A stretch of 64,000 bases of DNA, from positions 1-64,000 of the forward strand of contig JAFDVZ010000005.1 of NCBI GenBank assembly GCA_018268715.1, written 5' to 3'. The first letter of the stretch is position 1, and the number at the start of each line of letters is the position of its first letter. This stretch comes from Acidobacteriota bacterium (GTDB lineage Bacteria > Acidobacteriota > Terriglobia > Bryobacterales > Bryobacteraceae). This document shows, piece by piece, positions 44,782 to 53,419 of this stretch. A model generated the notes under the pieces. That model did not search any database, was not told where the DNA came from, and was given only the letters and a program-made list of their open reading frames with translations. A program made the translations under genes and the position numbers.

Positions 44782-47313
44782 TCAATCCTGGCGCAAGGCG
44801 GCCAGGGGATCGATGCTCGCGGCCCGCCGGGCCGGGATCCAACAGGCGATGACGGCGGCGGCGGCCACCACCAGGGCGGCGGCCGCCATCCATTCCGGAT
44901 TGAGTGTCTCGAAGCCGGCGATTTGGCCGCGCAGGGCGCGCAGTAGGATGACCGCCGCGGCGAGGCCAGCGAGCACGCCCGCGAGCACGCGCCGCAGTCC
45001 CTGGCCGAGCACCAAGCCCTGGACGCGCCCGCGGGTGGCCCCGAGCGCAACGCGGATGCCGATCTCGTGAGTTCTCCGCGACGTCAGGTAGGCCACTACT
45101 CCGTAGACGCCCGCGACGGCGAGTAGCAGCGCCAGGCAGACCGTGGCGCCGAGCAGGGCCGCCACGAAGCGCCGGTCGGCGATGGAATCCGACACCAGGG
45201 ACCGCATGGAGGCGCCTAACAGCACCGGCTGGTTCGGATCGACCGAGGCGACCGCCTTCCGGACGGCGGTATCCAACTCGGTAGGCGGCCGGCCGCCGCC
45301 CAGGACCAGGAACGCCGCTCGTTCAAAAGCGCCGCCGGCCAGGTAAACGGTCCAGTGAACGTCCCCTTCGAGCGACGCGTGACGGATGCTGGTGACTACT
45401 CCGACGACCTGCTTCCAGTTGGCGGGGCGGCCGGGTTCACAGAATACGCACACACGCCGGCCGACGGCGCTCTCGCCCGGCCACAAGCGCTTCGCCACGC
45501 CTTCGTCCACGAGCGCGGCGTCGCTCGACGGTCCCGCCTCCTGGTCGCGGAACCAACGGCCTTCGAGCAGACGGACTCCCATGGCCTGGAGGTATTCGCC
45601 GCCGGTTACGTCGATTTCGGCGACGATCCGGTCACGCTCGTCCGCCGGGGCCGCGGCGTTCGCGCTCACAAAGCCGCCCGTGTTCTCGCCGCTGAATGGC
45701 AGAGCGTCGACGACGCCGGCCTTCTCGACGCCCGGAATGGCCCGCGCCGCCTCCAGGAAGCGCCGGTAGACGAGCGCGCGGTCCTCCGGCGACGGGTAAC
45801 GTTCGCGGCTGGGTAGCACGACGGCGGCGAAAATGCGGTCCGTATCGAAGCCCGTGCCGCTTTCGACCAATTGGATCAGTCGGCCGCCCAATTGGACTCC
45901 GGCGGCGGCCAGCAGGGTTGCGATGGCGATTTCCGACACTACGAGCGCGGTGCGAAGGCGTTCCGTTCCACCGGCAGCGCCGCCCCTTATGGCGAGTGCG
46001 CCCCCGCTGAGTGTCGAACGCGTGGAGCGGAGAGCGGGCGCGATGCCGGCGAGCAGGCCGCTGAAGACCGCAATGGCGGCGGAGAAGGCGAGAAGCGTCC
46101 AGTCCGCACGGGTGGCCGCCAACCTGGGAATGCTGGCTGGCGCGAGCGACGGCAGGACTTGCCATGCCGCGGCGGCCAGGATGAATGCGGCGGCTCCACC
46201 CGCCAGGGAGAGGACCGCGCTTTCGGTGAGAAGTTGGCGGATGATGCGGGACCGGCCTGCCCCGAGCGCCAGGCGGACCGCGATCTCACGCTCGCGCGAA
46301 TAGCCCCTCGCCAACTGGAGATTCGCCACGTTCACGCATCCGATCAGCAGGAACAGACCCGCCGCCGCCATCAGCATCCACAGGGCGTTTTCCGCCGTGC
46401 GCAGGGTTCGGTCCCGCAGCGGCGCCACACGGTGGATGCGATCCCGGTTGGAGGCGGGGAATTCGCGGGCGAGCGCGGCGCTGATGGCGTCGAGATCGGC
46501 CCGGGCCTGCTTGAGCGGCGTTCCGTCGCGCAGGCGGGCGATGGCGCCCATTGCGCCGGACGGCGGCGATGACGGGTCCGCCTGCAGGGGAGTCCAGAAC
46601 TCGACGTATGGGACCGGGGTTCGCGCCGCCTCCCGCCGTAACGGGAAGTTGAAGGTGGGCCCCATCACTCCGATGACGGTGTAATCCTCTCCGTTCAGCT
46701 TGACGTGGCGGCCGATGGCGGCGGGGTCCGAGTTGAAACGGCGGGTCCACAGGCCGTGGCTCAGGAGGACGGTTTTGGCTCGGCCGGGTTGGTCGTCCTC
46801 GGGCAGGATGGCGCGGCCGAGCATCGGCGCTACGCCGAGGGTGGGGAACACCGCAGCGGATGCGCGGACGCCGTAGAGCGCTTCGGGCGGAGTGGCGACG
46901 TTTCCCGCGAGGTCGAGCACCGCGTTTCCCCACAATCCTATCGACGCGAGTGTATGTGTCCGGCGGGCGATCTCGACGCCGTCGTTCCAGAAAACGTAGT
47001 CGCCGTGGGAACGCGAGACGCCCCTGAGGTCGGTGGCGATTTGCACCAGTCGCTCCGGGTGCGAGTAGGGGAGAGGCGGCAGCACGACCGCCTTGAGGGC
47101 GGCGAAGACCGCGGATGCGGCGCCGACGCTGATGGCGATGGATAACAGCGCGAGGGCGGTGAAGGCGGGCGCTTTCGAGAGATGGCGGAGGGAGTGGCGG
47201 AGGTCGGTCCACAGGTCGGCGGCCCAACGGACGCGGTGGACGTCGCGTTGGGGGCCGCCCAGGGCGATGCGGGCGAGCCGGCGGGCTCCAGTGGGGTCGT
47301 GGCCTTGCGACAT
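44782..47313 (-). CDS. Orphan MacB/FtsX-type permease (ADOP family), second copy
   Basis: An 843-residue permease of the same family as the one at 41429, but clearly diverged. It has a short extra N-terminus before WTDLRHSLRHLSKAPAFTALALLSIAISVGAASAVFAAL. The helices ALWMLMAAAGLFLLIGCVNVANLQLARGY and FVAALLGATVCLALLLAVAGVYGVVAYL and the terminal PARRAASIDPLAALRQD match the ADOP layout. No ATPase or PadR-type regulator, often near such genes, is visible on either side. Confidence 0.9.
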   Translation of the reverse strand: MSQGHDPTGARRLARIALGGPQRDVHRVRWAADLWTDLRHSLRHLSKAPAFTALALLSIAISVGAASAVFAALKAVVLPPLPYSHPERLVQIATDLRGVSRSHGDYVFWNDGVEIARRTHTLASIGLWGNAVLDLAGNVATPPEALYGVRASAAVFPTLGVAPMLGRAILPEDDQPGRAKTVLLSHGLWTRRFNSDPAAIGRHVKLNGEDYTVIGVMGPTFNFPLRREAARTPVPYVEFWTPLQADPSSPPSGAMGAIARLRDGTPLKQARADLDAISAALAREFPASNRDRIHRVAPLRDRTLRTAENALWMLMAAAGLFLLIGCVNVANLQLARGYSREREIAVRLALGAGRSRIIRQLLTESAVLSLAGGAAAFILAAAAWQVLPSLAPASIPRLAATRADWTLLAFSAAIAVFSGLLAGIAPALRSTRSTLSGGALAIRGGAAGGTERLRTALVVSEIAIATLLAAAGVQLGGRLIQLVESGTGFDTDRIFAAVVLPSRERYPSPEDRALVYRRFLEAARAIPGVEKAGVVDALPFSGENTGGFVSANAAAPADERDRIVAEIDVTGGEYLQAMGVRLLEGRWFRDQEAGPSSDAALVDEGVAKRLWPGESAVGRRVCVFCEPGRPANWKQVVGVVTSIRHASLEGDVHWTVYLAGGAFERAAFLVLGGGRPPTELDTAVRKAVASVDPNQPVLLGASMRSLVSDSIADRRFVAALLGATVCLALLLAVAGVYGVVAYLTSRRTHEIGIRVALGATRGRVQGLVLGQGLRRVLAGVLAGLAAAVILLRALRGQIAGFETLNPEWMAAAALVVAAAAVIACWIPARRAASIDPLAALRQD

Positions 47314-48304
47314 GAGGTCCGCTCGAACATGCTACCACTGTCGTCGCCAGGGCCGAGGCCAACATCGGAAAAACCTACTTCTTGTTCGCTCAAGATTGCG
47401 AACAACCTGCATCGTTCGCCTTCATCGGGCAGGCCGAAAGTGTACTGACCTCAGATCGTCGATAGCCGCTGTCTCCATGGTGTCAACGAAACGGATTTTG
47501 CGGCACTGGGCAATCGTCACCATCGCCGGCAGTTGCCCGTCCGTTTCCCCGGCGGCGTGCGAGCCGCGATCGGCAAGCTGGAAGGCCGTGCGCTCGACGC
47601 CTGAACCGTGGCAGTCCCAGCGCGCCAAATACTGTAAGCATCTTGCTATTGACAACGTCTGCAAGCCTGGGGGCGGGAAGAGGTCAAATCGACCGACCTC
47701 CGCACCTCCGACCGCAAAGCCGTCGGTGAGCTCGAAACACAGATGGTGGTCTGGCGCGTGCTCGCGCCAAGGAATCGGAACAGCTCGAAAAGGCGAACCA
47801 TCCGGGTTCGTTTCGCAAAATCCGAAAACGTCCGCCCCGACAGCCGCCCCCGTCGCCCCTTCCGCCGCCGCGAGCCTGGCGCCGTTGCCGCAGAAGTGCG
47901 GTCCCCTGATCCTCGGCCTGCGTCATAAGCTCCGCCCGGCGCGCCTGAACCTGTGGCATGAACAACGTCCATAGAATCAACACAGCACCATCGTTCGAGC
48001 CGCGCCCGGCTGACCGAATTCGCGCACTCAAGGCGTTCCGTTTCATTCGGCGCGAATGGATGCATGCGGGTGACGTGTCGGATCTCTGGGCGCTCCAACC
48101 CGTTGTCATCGTCACGATTCGAGCCCCTCCGGCTACGATCCGTGAGCGGAATATTCTCCCGGTCGACTCGAGCGGACTGAACGGACCTGAATCGCGCGTC
48201 CAGTACGAGTTGCGATCCCCGGGTTGATTTCCGGCCCGCGGTCGCACCCACGCCTTCGATCGCTGACCGAGGCTCCGGCCATCGCGCCGGACTCGGGGCG
48301 CCCT
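47314..48304. other. About 1 kb without a supportable gene
   Basis: Open frames here (up to 293 codons) are Arg/Pro/Ser-rich and lack recognisable motifs or ribosome sites. One stretch on the plus strand (47455-47605) reads NETDFAALGNRHHRRQLPVRFPGGVRAAIGKLEGRALDA without a start codon and could be a protein fragment. The promoter of the second orphan permease is expected near 47330 (TGGTAGCAT on the minus strand). Otherwise nothing is seen. Confidence 0.4.
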
Positions 48305-49150
48305 TCACACGTCCGCTACGACGCGCTGCCGTTGTTCGCCCAACCCGCCGACGCCCAGGCGAATCATGTTCCCGGGAGAAAGATACCGTGGCGGCCGTTG
48401 CCCGAGACCGACCCCGGGCGGAGTGCCGGTGGAAATAATGTCTCCGGGGTGCAGGCTCATGAACCGGCTTAGATAACTCACGAGAAACGGAACGCCGAAG
48501 ACCATCGTGCGAGTGTTGCCGTTCTGATATCGATGGCCGTCCACTTCAAGCCACAGGTCAAGGTCCTGCGGGTCGCTGACTTCATCGCGGGTGACGAGCC
48601 ACGGCCCTATGGGACCGAACGTATCCGCGCTCTTGCCCTTCACCCACTGGCCGGTCCCTTCCAACTGGAAAGCGCGCTCGGAAAGATCGTTGATGACACA
48701 GTAGCCCGCGACGTATGACGTCGCCTCGGATTCCGGAACATATTTCGCGCGGCGACCTATGACTACGCCTAACTCCACCTCCCAGTCTGACTTGCTGGAG
48801 CCACGCGGGATTATCACATCGTCGTCCGGTCCGCTAATGCACGATGTCGCCTTCATGAAGACCACCGGTTCGGCGGGAACAGCCATGCCCGATTCCGCCG
48901 CATGGTCGGAGTAATTCAATCCGATGCAGATGAACTTTCCGACCGCGCCGACGCAGGGCCCGATTCGGGTTCCGGCGGGAACCAGGGGGAGGCTGGCGGG
49001 ATCGATGGCGCGCAACGAGGCAATCGACGCGTCGCTGAGCGTGTCTCCAGCGATGTCACCCACGACGGCGGAGAGATCGCGCAATGTTCCATCCGGCGCG
49101 AGCAGGCCGGGACGCTCGGCGCCCGGTTGTCCGTAACGAAGCAGTTTCAT
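48305..49150 (-). CDS. Fumarylacetoacetate-hydrolase family protein
   Basis: About 281 residues, starting MKLLRYGQPGAERPGLLAPDG. The FAH fold motifs are ICIGLNYSDHAAESG, the metal ligands in SDWEVELGVVIGRR, GYCVINDLSERAFQ and IISTGTPPGVGLG. The family hydrolyses or isomerises beta-keto and 2-keto acids (ureidoglycolate lyase, 2,4-didehydro-3-deoxy-rhamnonate hydrolase and others). It stands at the edge of the catabolic region and is divergent from the first aminotransferase gene. An in-frame ATG four codons upstream is possible. Confidence 0.88.
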   Translation of the reverse strand: MKLLRYGQPGAERPGLLAPDGTLRDLSAVVGDIAGDTLSDASIASLRAIDPASLPLVPAGTRIGPCVGAVGKFICIGLNYSDHAAESGMAVPAEPVVFMKATSCISGPDDDVIIPRGSSKSDWEVELGVVIGRRAKYVPESEATSYVAGYCVINDLSERAFQLEGTGQWVKGKSADTFGPIGPWLVTRDEVSDPQDLDLWLEVDGHRYQNGNTRTMVFGVPFLVSYLSRFMSLHPGDIISTGTPPGVGLGQRPPRYLSPGNMIRLGVGGLGEQRQRVVADV

Positions 49151-49343
49151 GTTCTCTACCATTTACCGCACATCCCCTTTCCGGGCGCAGGCCTTGGCGC
49201 GCGCGGCGGGCCGTCCGCGTCCATGATTCTGGACAGACGCCGCTCCGTCAATGCAATCGAGGGCCGGTTTCGAGGACTGTCCGGTATACTCGCTGTGATG
49301 CGGCTGCCGTGTATTTGCGTCGGCGCCGCCTTCCATTTCACCC

Positions 49344-50693
49344 ATGCGTTCTTATCCCCGATCCGCGCAAATCCTGACTCACAACAAACGCTACATCCCT
49401 GGCGGCATCGCGTCCGTAAATCGGGCGGTTGAGCCCGAAATCGTGTTTACGAACGGGCGCGGCGCCTACATCGAGGACGCCGATGGGAACTCCTACATCG
49501 ACTACCATGCCGCGTTCGCGCCACACTTGCTGGGACACAATGACCCGCGCGTCAACGAGGCGGTGACAAGAGTCCTCAAGGACGGCGCGAGTCTCTACGG
49601 CTCGGGCACGACCGAACTCGAGGGGCGACTGGCCGAATTGATGTGTGCGGCGGTCCCATTCATCGAAGGCGTGCAACTGCTGAACACGGGTAGCGAGGCG
49701 ACGTACCAGGCGATCCGGGTCGCGCGAGCAGCGACCGGGCGAGACCACATCATCGTCATGCAGGGCGGCTACAACGGCTGGCATAACGATGTCGCCTGTA
49801 ATCTGATGACTCCGCTTGAGACGCTCGGGCCGAGGGTCTCACCGGGCGAATATCCATATGTGCCGATCAGCGCGGGAATTCCGGAGGCGCACAAACAGTT
49901 GGTTCACGCGGTGAACTTCAACGATCCGGACTCGGTCGAGTATGTTTGCAGGAAATACCCGGTGGCAGGCTTGATCGCTGAGCCTATCCTGCAGAACATC
50001 GGCATCGTACACCCGAGTCCGGGATACCTTCAGAAGCTTCGCGACCTGTCCCGGGAATACGGATTCGTATTGATCTTCGACGAAGTGAAAACCGGATTCC
50101 GGCATGCGCCCGGCGGGTATTCGACGCTGGCCGGAGTGACGCCCGACCTGGCCGTATACGGCAAGGCGCTGGCGAACGGCTATCCGATGGCCGCCATCGG
50201 CGGTTCGGCCGAATTGATGCGGTATTTTGTTCATCCCGACGCATCGCGGAGGGTACTGCTGGCGGGCACCTACAATGCGCATCCGGTTCCGACGGCAGCG
50301 GCGATTGCGACTCTCGAACGGCTGCTTGAGAATGACGGCGAAGCGTACCGGCGCTTGGAAACTCTGGGCTCGCGGCTCGAGGCCGGCCTTCGGAAGATGC
50401 TGGAAAACGTTCCGGGCTCGACGACCTTTGTGCGCCAGGGCTCGGCGTTCTGTTTGTATTTTATGGACCATGCACCGGTGGATTGGCACGACATCGCGGC
50501 CAATCACGATTTCGCGCGCGACGCCGCGATGAGGCGCGAACTGATCGAGGCGGGGGTCTATTTCTTTCCGCTGGCTGTCAAGCAGGGCTCGATTTCGCTC
50601 GCGCACACGGAAGCCGACATCGACCATACGCTCGAGATGTGGGGGCGGGTCCTCGCGCCGGAGGCGGCGCAGGTTCAGGCGCGGTCCTATTAG
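49344..50693 (+). CDS. Class-III PLP aminotransferase (GSA-aminomutase-like), copy 1
   Basis: A 449-residue PLP enzyme. Motifs are YIEDADGNSYIDYHAAFAPHLLGHNDPRV, NTGSEATYQAIRVARAATGRD, GGYNGWHND, LIFDEVKTGFRHAPGG and the PLP lysine in VYGKALANGYPMAAIGG. It is close to glutamate-1-semialdehyde aminomutases in build, but its place in a catabolic cluster and its divergence suggest an omega-amino or beta-amino acid substrate. A TATACT -10 box at 49285-49290 would give a leader of about 47 nt. The aldo/keto reductase follows after 10 nt. Confidence 0.88.
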   Translation: MRSYPRSAQILTHNKRYIPGGIASVNRAVEPEIVFTNGRGAYIEDADGNSYIDYHAAFAPHLLGHNDPRVNEAVTRVLKDGASLYGSGTTELEGRLAELMCAAVPFIEGVQLLNTGSEATYQAIRVARAATGRDHIIVMQGGYNGWHNDVACNLMTPLETLGPRVSPGEYPYVPISAGIPEAHKQLVHAVNFNDPDSVEYVCRKYPVAGLIAEPILQNIGIVHPSPGYLQKLRDLSREYGFVLIFDEVKTGFRHAPGGYSTLAGVTPDLAVYGKALANGYPMAAIGGSAELMRYFVHPDASRRVLLAGTYNAHPVPTAAAIATLERLLENDGEAYRRLETLGSRLEAGLRKMLENVPGSTTFVRQGSAFCLYFMDHAPVDWHDIAANHDFARDAAMRRELIEAGVYFFPLAVKQGSISLAHTEADIDHTLEMWGRVLAPEAAQVQARSY

Positions 50694-50703
50694 GCGCGGG
50701 ATC

Positions 50704-51690
50704 ATGCAAACGAAACCCCTGGGAAGATCGGGAATACCAGCGCCGCGGATCGGGTTGGGAACAGCTACGTTCGGGCGCGAGATCGATGAGGCCGAGTCGT
50801 GCCGAATTATCGACTACGCGCTGGCGCGCGGGATCAACCTCCTCGACACCGCCGAAGCGTATGGCGGCGGTGAGGCGCGGGATTACCGGCGGAACTCTCT
50901 CGGAGTCGAGGACGTCCGTGAGACCTCGGGCGAGCACCACTCGTCGGAGAAGATTATCGGGCGATGGTTACGCTCGAACGGGCGGCGCCAGGACATCGTG
51001 CTGACGACGAAGGTTTCCACCAATTTCACCCGCGAACACGTCCGCCAGGCGGTCGAGGCGAGCCTGGAACGATTGCAGACCGACTACATTGACCTCTACC
51101 TGTTTCATTCCTACGACCCGAACACGCCGCTCGCCGAAGCGCTGGGGGCGATGAACGAGATCAAGAAGAGCGGCCTGGTGAGGGCGTTCGGTTGCAGCAA
51201 CTTCAGCGCTGAGCAGGTGCGGGCGGCGCTGACCCTGACGGCGGAGCACGGTTTGGAGCGGTTGGAGGCGGTCGAGTCCATCTGCAATCTCGCGGCGCGA
51301 GAGGCCGAGCGAGACATGCTTCCGCTTTGCCGCGGGGAACAACTCGGGTTCCTTGCCTATAGTCCGCTAGGGGCCGGGTTTCTGGCGGGCAAGTACACAG
51401 GCGACCGGGCAGGGTTCCCGGCGGGTTCTCGTTTCGACGTGATTCCGGCGCACGCCGACGTGTACTTCAGCGAACAGAACTTCCAAACCGTGCGAGACCT
51501 GCACGCGTTCGCGTCGCGGTGCGGCATACCGGCCCTGCGGTTGGCGTTCGCGTGGGTGCTTGCGCATCCTTCGGTCACCACGGTGCTGTGCGGCGCGCGC
51601 ACGACGGCTCACATCGACAACGCCGTTGCGTCGCTCGAGCTCGGGCCGCCGGCGGCGTGGCCGGCGTCACTCGAGCCAAATGCCGTGTAA
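50704..51690 (+). CDS. Aldo/keto reductase
   Basis: A 328-residue NADPH-dependent (beta/alpha)8 enzyme. The catalytic tetrad is visible: Asp and Tyr in NLLDTAEAYGGGE, Lys in IVLTTKVSTNF and His in DLYLFHSYDPN. The cofactor end is VTTVLCGARTTAHIDNAV. It begins KPLGRSGIPAPRIGLGTATFG, as in the AKR11/12-type oxidoreductases. It probably reduces an aldehyde or ketone produced by the aminotransferase just upstream. Confidence 0.92.
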   Translation: MQTKPLGRSGIPAPRIGLGTATFGREIDEAESCRIIDYALARGINLLDTAEAYGGGEARDYRRNSLGVEDVRETSGEHHSSEKIIGRWLRSNGRRQDIVLTTKVSTNFTREHVRQAVEASLERLQTDYIDLYLFHSYDPNTPLAEALGAMNEIKKSGLVRAFGCSNFSAEQVRAALTLTAEHGLERLEAVESICNLAAREAERDMLPLCRGEQLGFLAYSPLGAGFLAGKYTGDRAGFPAGSRFDVIPAHADVYFSEQNFQTVRDLHAFASRCGIPALRLAFAWVLAHPSVTTVLCGARTTAHIDNAVASLELGPPAAWPASLEPNAV

Positions 51691-51693
51691 GCC

Positions 51694-52512
51694 TCAGCAG
51701 GCGATGCCGGACAGCGCCACGGCGCCCGTGGAGGTGGTGGGCGAGACGTCCGCGAAGACGCGGCCGAGCGCGCGAGCGGTGGACTTCAGCTCCTCGGCCA
51801 GTTGAGCCACGTTCTCGTGGTTGATCTCCGACAGGGATCCCACCAGACTCACCGAGGCGATGGGACGATCGCCGCTGGCGAACACCGGGGCGCCGATGCA
51901 GCGGGTCCCCAACTCATCCTCCTCGTCGTCGAGCGCGTAGCCGAGTTTGACGACGCGTTGCAGATTCTCCTGGAGGCGGCGCGGCGTGGAGATCGTGTTC
52001 TCGTTGTGACGCGCCAGACCGCGTTCGCGGACGACCGCCTCAATCTCCTTTTCGGGAAGAAAGGCGATGAGGGCCTTGCCGAGGCCGGTGCAATGCAGGT
52101 CCATGCGCTTGCCGACCCAGGTGGCGACTCGCATTCCGCCATGGGCGTCGTGGCGCGCCACGAGCACCGCCTCGTTATTGTCGAGAATCGCCATGTGCAC
52201 GGTGAGGCCGGTGCGCAGACGAAGCGCCGAAAGGTATGGGTCCGCGCGTTGCCGCACTCCCAGCCCATTCAGCGCGAGGTTCGCCATCGAGAACAACTGC
52301 ACGCCGGGCATGTAGCGGCCGGTGCGCTCGCTGCGATGGACGTAGCCGCGGCGTTCGAGCGTCACCAGCAGATAGTGCGCGGAGCTTTTGGGCAATCCGG
52401 ACTTTTCCACCAGTTCGGGAAGCGTGAGGCCGGAACGGCAACGGGTCAAGAGCTCGAGCAGGCCCAAGGCCTTGTCGAGCGAAGGGACGGTGCGCGTCTT
52501 CGTTGCAGGCAT
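51694..52512 (-). CDS. IclR-family transcriptional regulator
   Basis: A 272-residue protein. An N-terminal winged helix (LDKALGLLELLTRCRSGLTL, then LPELVEKSGLPKSSAHYLLVTLERRGYV) is followed by a GAF-like effector domain (GLTVHMAILDNNEAVLVARHDAHGG and PVFASGDRPIASVSLVG). IclR proteins control small-molecule catabolic genes. It converges with the aldo/keto reductase, 3 nt apart, and lies downstream of the GntR gene on the same strand. Confidence 0.93.
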   Translation of the reverse strand: MPATKTRTVPSLDKALGLLELLTRCRSGLTLPELVEKSGLPKSSAHYLLVTLERRGYVHRSERTGRYMPGVQLFSMANLALNGLGVRQRADPYLSALRLRTGLTVHMAILDNNEAVLVARHDAHGGMRVATWVGKRMDLHCTGLGKALIAFLPEKEIEAVVRERGLARHNENTISTPRRLQENLQRVVKLGYALDDEEDELGTRCIGAPVFASGDRPIASVSLVGSLSEINHENVAQLAEELKSTARALGRVFADVSPTTSTGAVALSGIAC

Positions 52513-52562
52513 ATCATCTCCGTTTCAAAATCGTTACCACGCCGCCACTCTCCGCTACGCAA

Positions 52563-53201
52563 TCAGAGCGGTAAATGAAGATGGAAGGCTACGCAGGCTT
52601 CGGCCGTGCGCTTTTCCTCGCCACGCAGAAAACGTATATAACACGTGTGCTCTTCTTCGATCATTCCGGCCGTCCGATTGGGCCGTTCGTGATTCAGAAG
52701 AGATCCGTAGGCGAAGAATGGGGCGAGCAGGTTTCTGAGAGCGGTTTGCAGCCGGGCGTTCCCGCACTTATCCCAGATCAGACTGTGGAACTCCATGTCG
52801 GTCTGGCTGCCCAGCACGTATTCACGATCGCTGTGCGCCTGCACCAGAGTTCGTTTGAGCGACTCTAATCGAGCCAGATCTTTCGCCGCCAGCCGGTTCT
52901 GTGCGAACTTCAGGGCCGTCGCTTCGAGCGGCAACCGCACCTGGTGGATCTCCGCCATGTCCTCGGCGGTCACGTGCACAACCGAGAACCCGCGGTTCGG
53001 CGAGTGAACAACCAGGCCCTCCTGCACGAGCATGAGCAGCGCTTCGCGAACCGGGCCGCGGCTTACGCCCATTTCCGATGCAAGAGCGACTTCCGATAAC
53101 GATTGGCCGACCTGGAACCGTCCGCCATGCAGCGCGCCGCGGATGGCGTCCTGCACGGTTTCACGCATCGAGACCGGTCTCAGTAAGGGAAGTCCAGCCA
53201 T
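52563..53201 (-). CDS. GntR-family regulator with FCD domain
   Basis: A 212-residue protein. The winged helix is GRFQVGQSLSEVALASEMGVSRGPVREALLMLVQEGLVVHSPNRGF; the FCD ligand domain has metal-type His and Asp/Glu positions (EIHQVRLPLEATALKFA, MEFHSLIWDKCGN). Such proteins repress catabolic genes until a small acid binds. Its own promoter (TTGACA-17-TAAGAT) overlaps an 18-bp palindrome. The start codon lies only about 4 nt from the predicted transcription start, and no ribosome site is seen. Confidence 0.92.
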   Translation of the reverse strand: MAGLPLLRPVSMRETVQDAIRGALHGGRFQVGQSLSEVALASEMGVSRGPVREALLMLVQEGLVVHSPNRGFSVVHVTAEDMAEIHQVRLPLEATALKFAQNRLAAKDLARLESLKRTLVQAHSDREYVLGSQTDMEFHSLIWDKCGNARLQTALRNLLAPFFAYGSLLNHERPNRTAGMIEEEHTCYIRFLRGEEKRTAEACVAFHLHLPL

Positions 53202-53211
53202 GGATTAAGCT

Positions 53212-53240
53212 ATCTTACGGTTTCAACAATAAACTGTCAA
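53212..53240 (-). promoter_or_regulatory. Promoter of the GntR gene
   Basis: Read on the minus strand, TTGACA (53240-53235) and TAAGAT (53217-53212) are separated by exactly 17 bp, a near-consensus sigma-70 promoter. The -35 box lies inside the palindrome at 53230-53247, so binding there would block RNA polymerase. Predicted start is near 53205, giving a nearly leaderless message. Confidence 0.75.
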
Positions 53241-53247
53241 CAGTTTA
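53230..53247. promoter_or_regulatory. 18-bp palindromic operator, probably for GntR
   Basis: TAAACTGTCAACAGTTTA is a perfect inverted repeat with 8-bp arms and a 2-bp centre. FCD-type GntR proteins usually bind short palindromes of this size. It covers the -35 box of the GntR promoter and the edge of the promoter facing the deacylase gene, so one bound dimer could shut both. Confidence 0.75.
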
Positions 53248-53272
53248 CAAAAGACAGCCATGTCGCCATAAA
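53244..53272 (+). promoter_or_regulatory. Divergent promoter toward the D-aminoacylase gene
   Basis: TTTACA (53244-53249) and CATAAA (53267-53272) with 17-bp spacing form a moderate sigma-70 promoter on the plus strand. The -35 box overlaps the right edge of the palindromic operator. Predicted start is near 53279, giving a leader of about 130-140 nt before the deacylase gene. Confidence 0.5.
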
Positions 53273-53419
53273 GCGTTGAGTTCACTGTAACTTAAGCCTC
53301 GGAGGAGCCGTGGAGCGTCCAGCAGGTTGGACGTGGGCTCCCATCCACAGGTGCGGACGCAAGGTGAGGCGGCGCATCGACCAGGGGCGGGTTGATCGCG
53401 CACAATGGAGCAAATCCCT

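Noticed and set aside
47958-48227. 89-codon plus-strand ORF beginning MNNVHRINTAP
   Set aside because: Composition is plausible but there is no ribosome site or known motif, and it competes with minus-strand frames of equal quality.
47646-48308. Long minus-strand ORF of 220 codons
   Set aside because: Arg/Ser/Gly-rich, no recognisable motif, no ribosome site, and overlapping alternatives in other frames; typical of chance open frames in G+C-rich DNA.
49298-49432. ATG 7 nt after TATACT giving MRLPCICVGAAFHFTHAF
   Set aside because: Only 44 codons and overlapping the aminotransferase start in another frame; the -10 box is better read as the aminotransferase promoter with a short leader.
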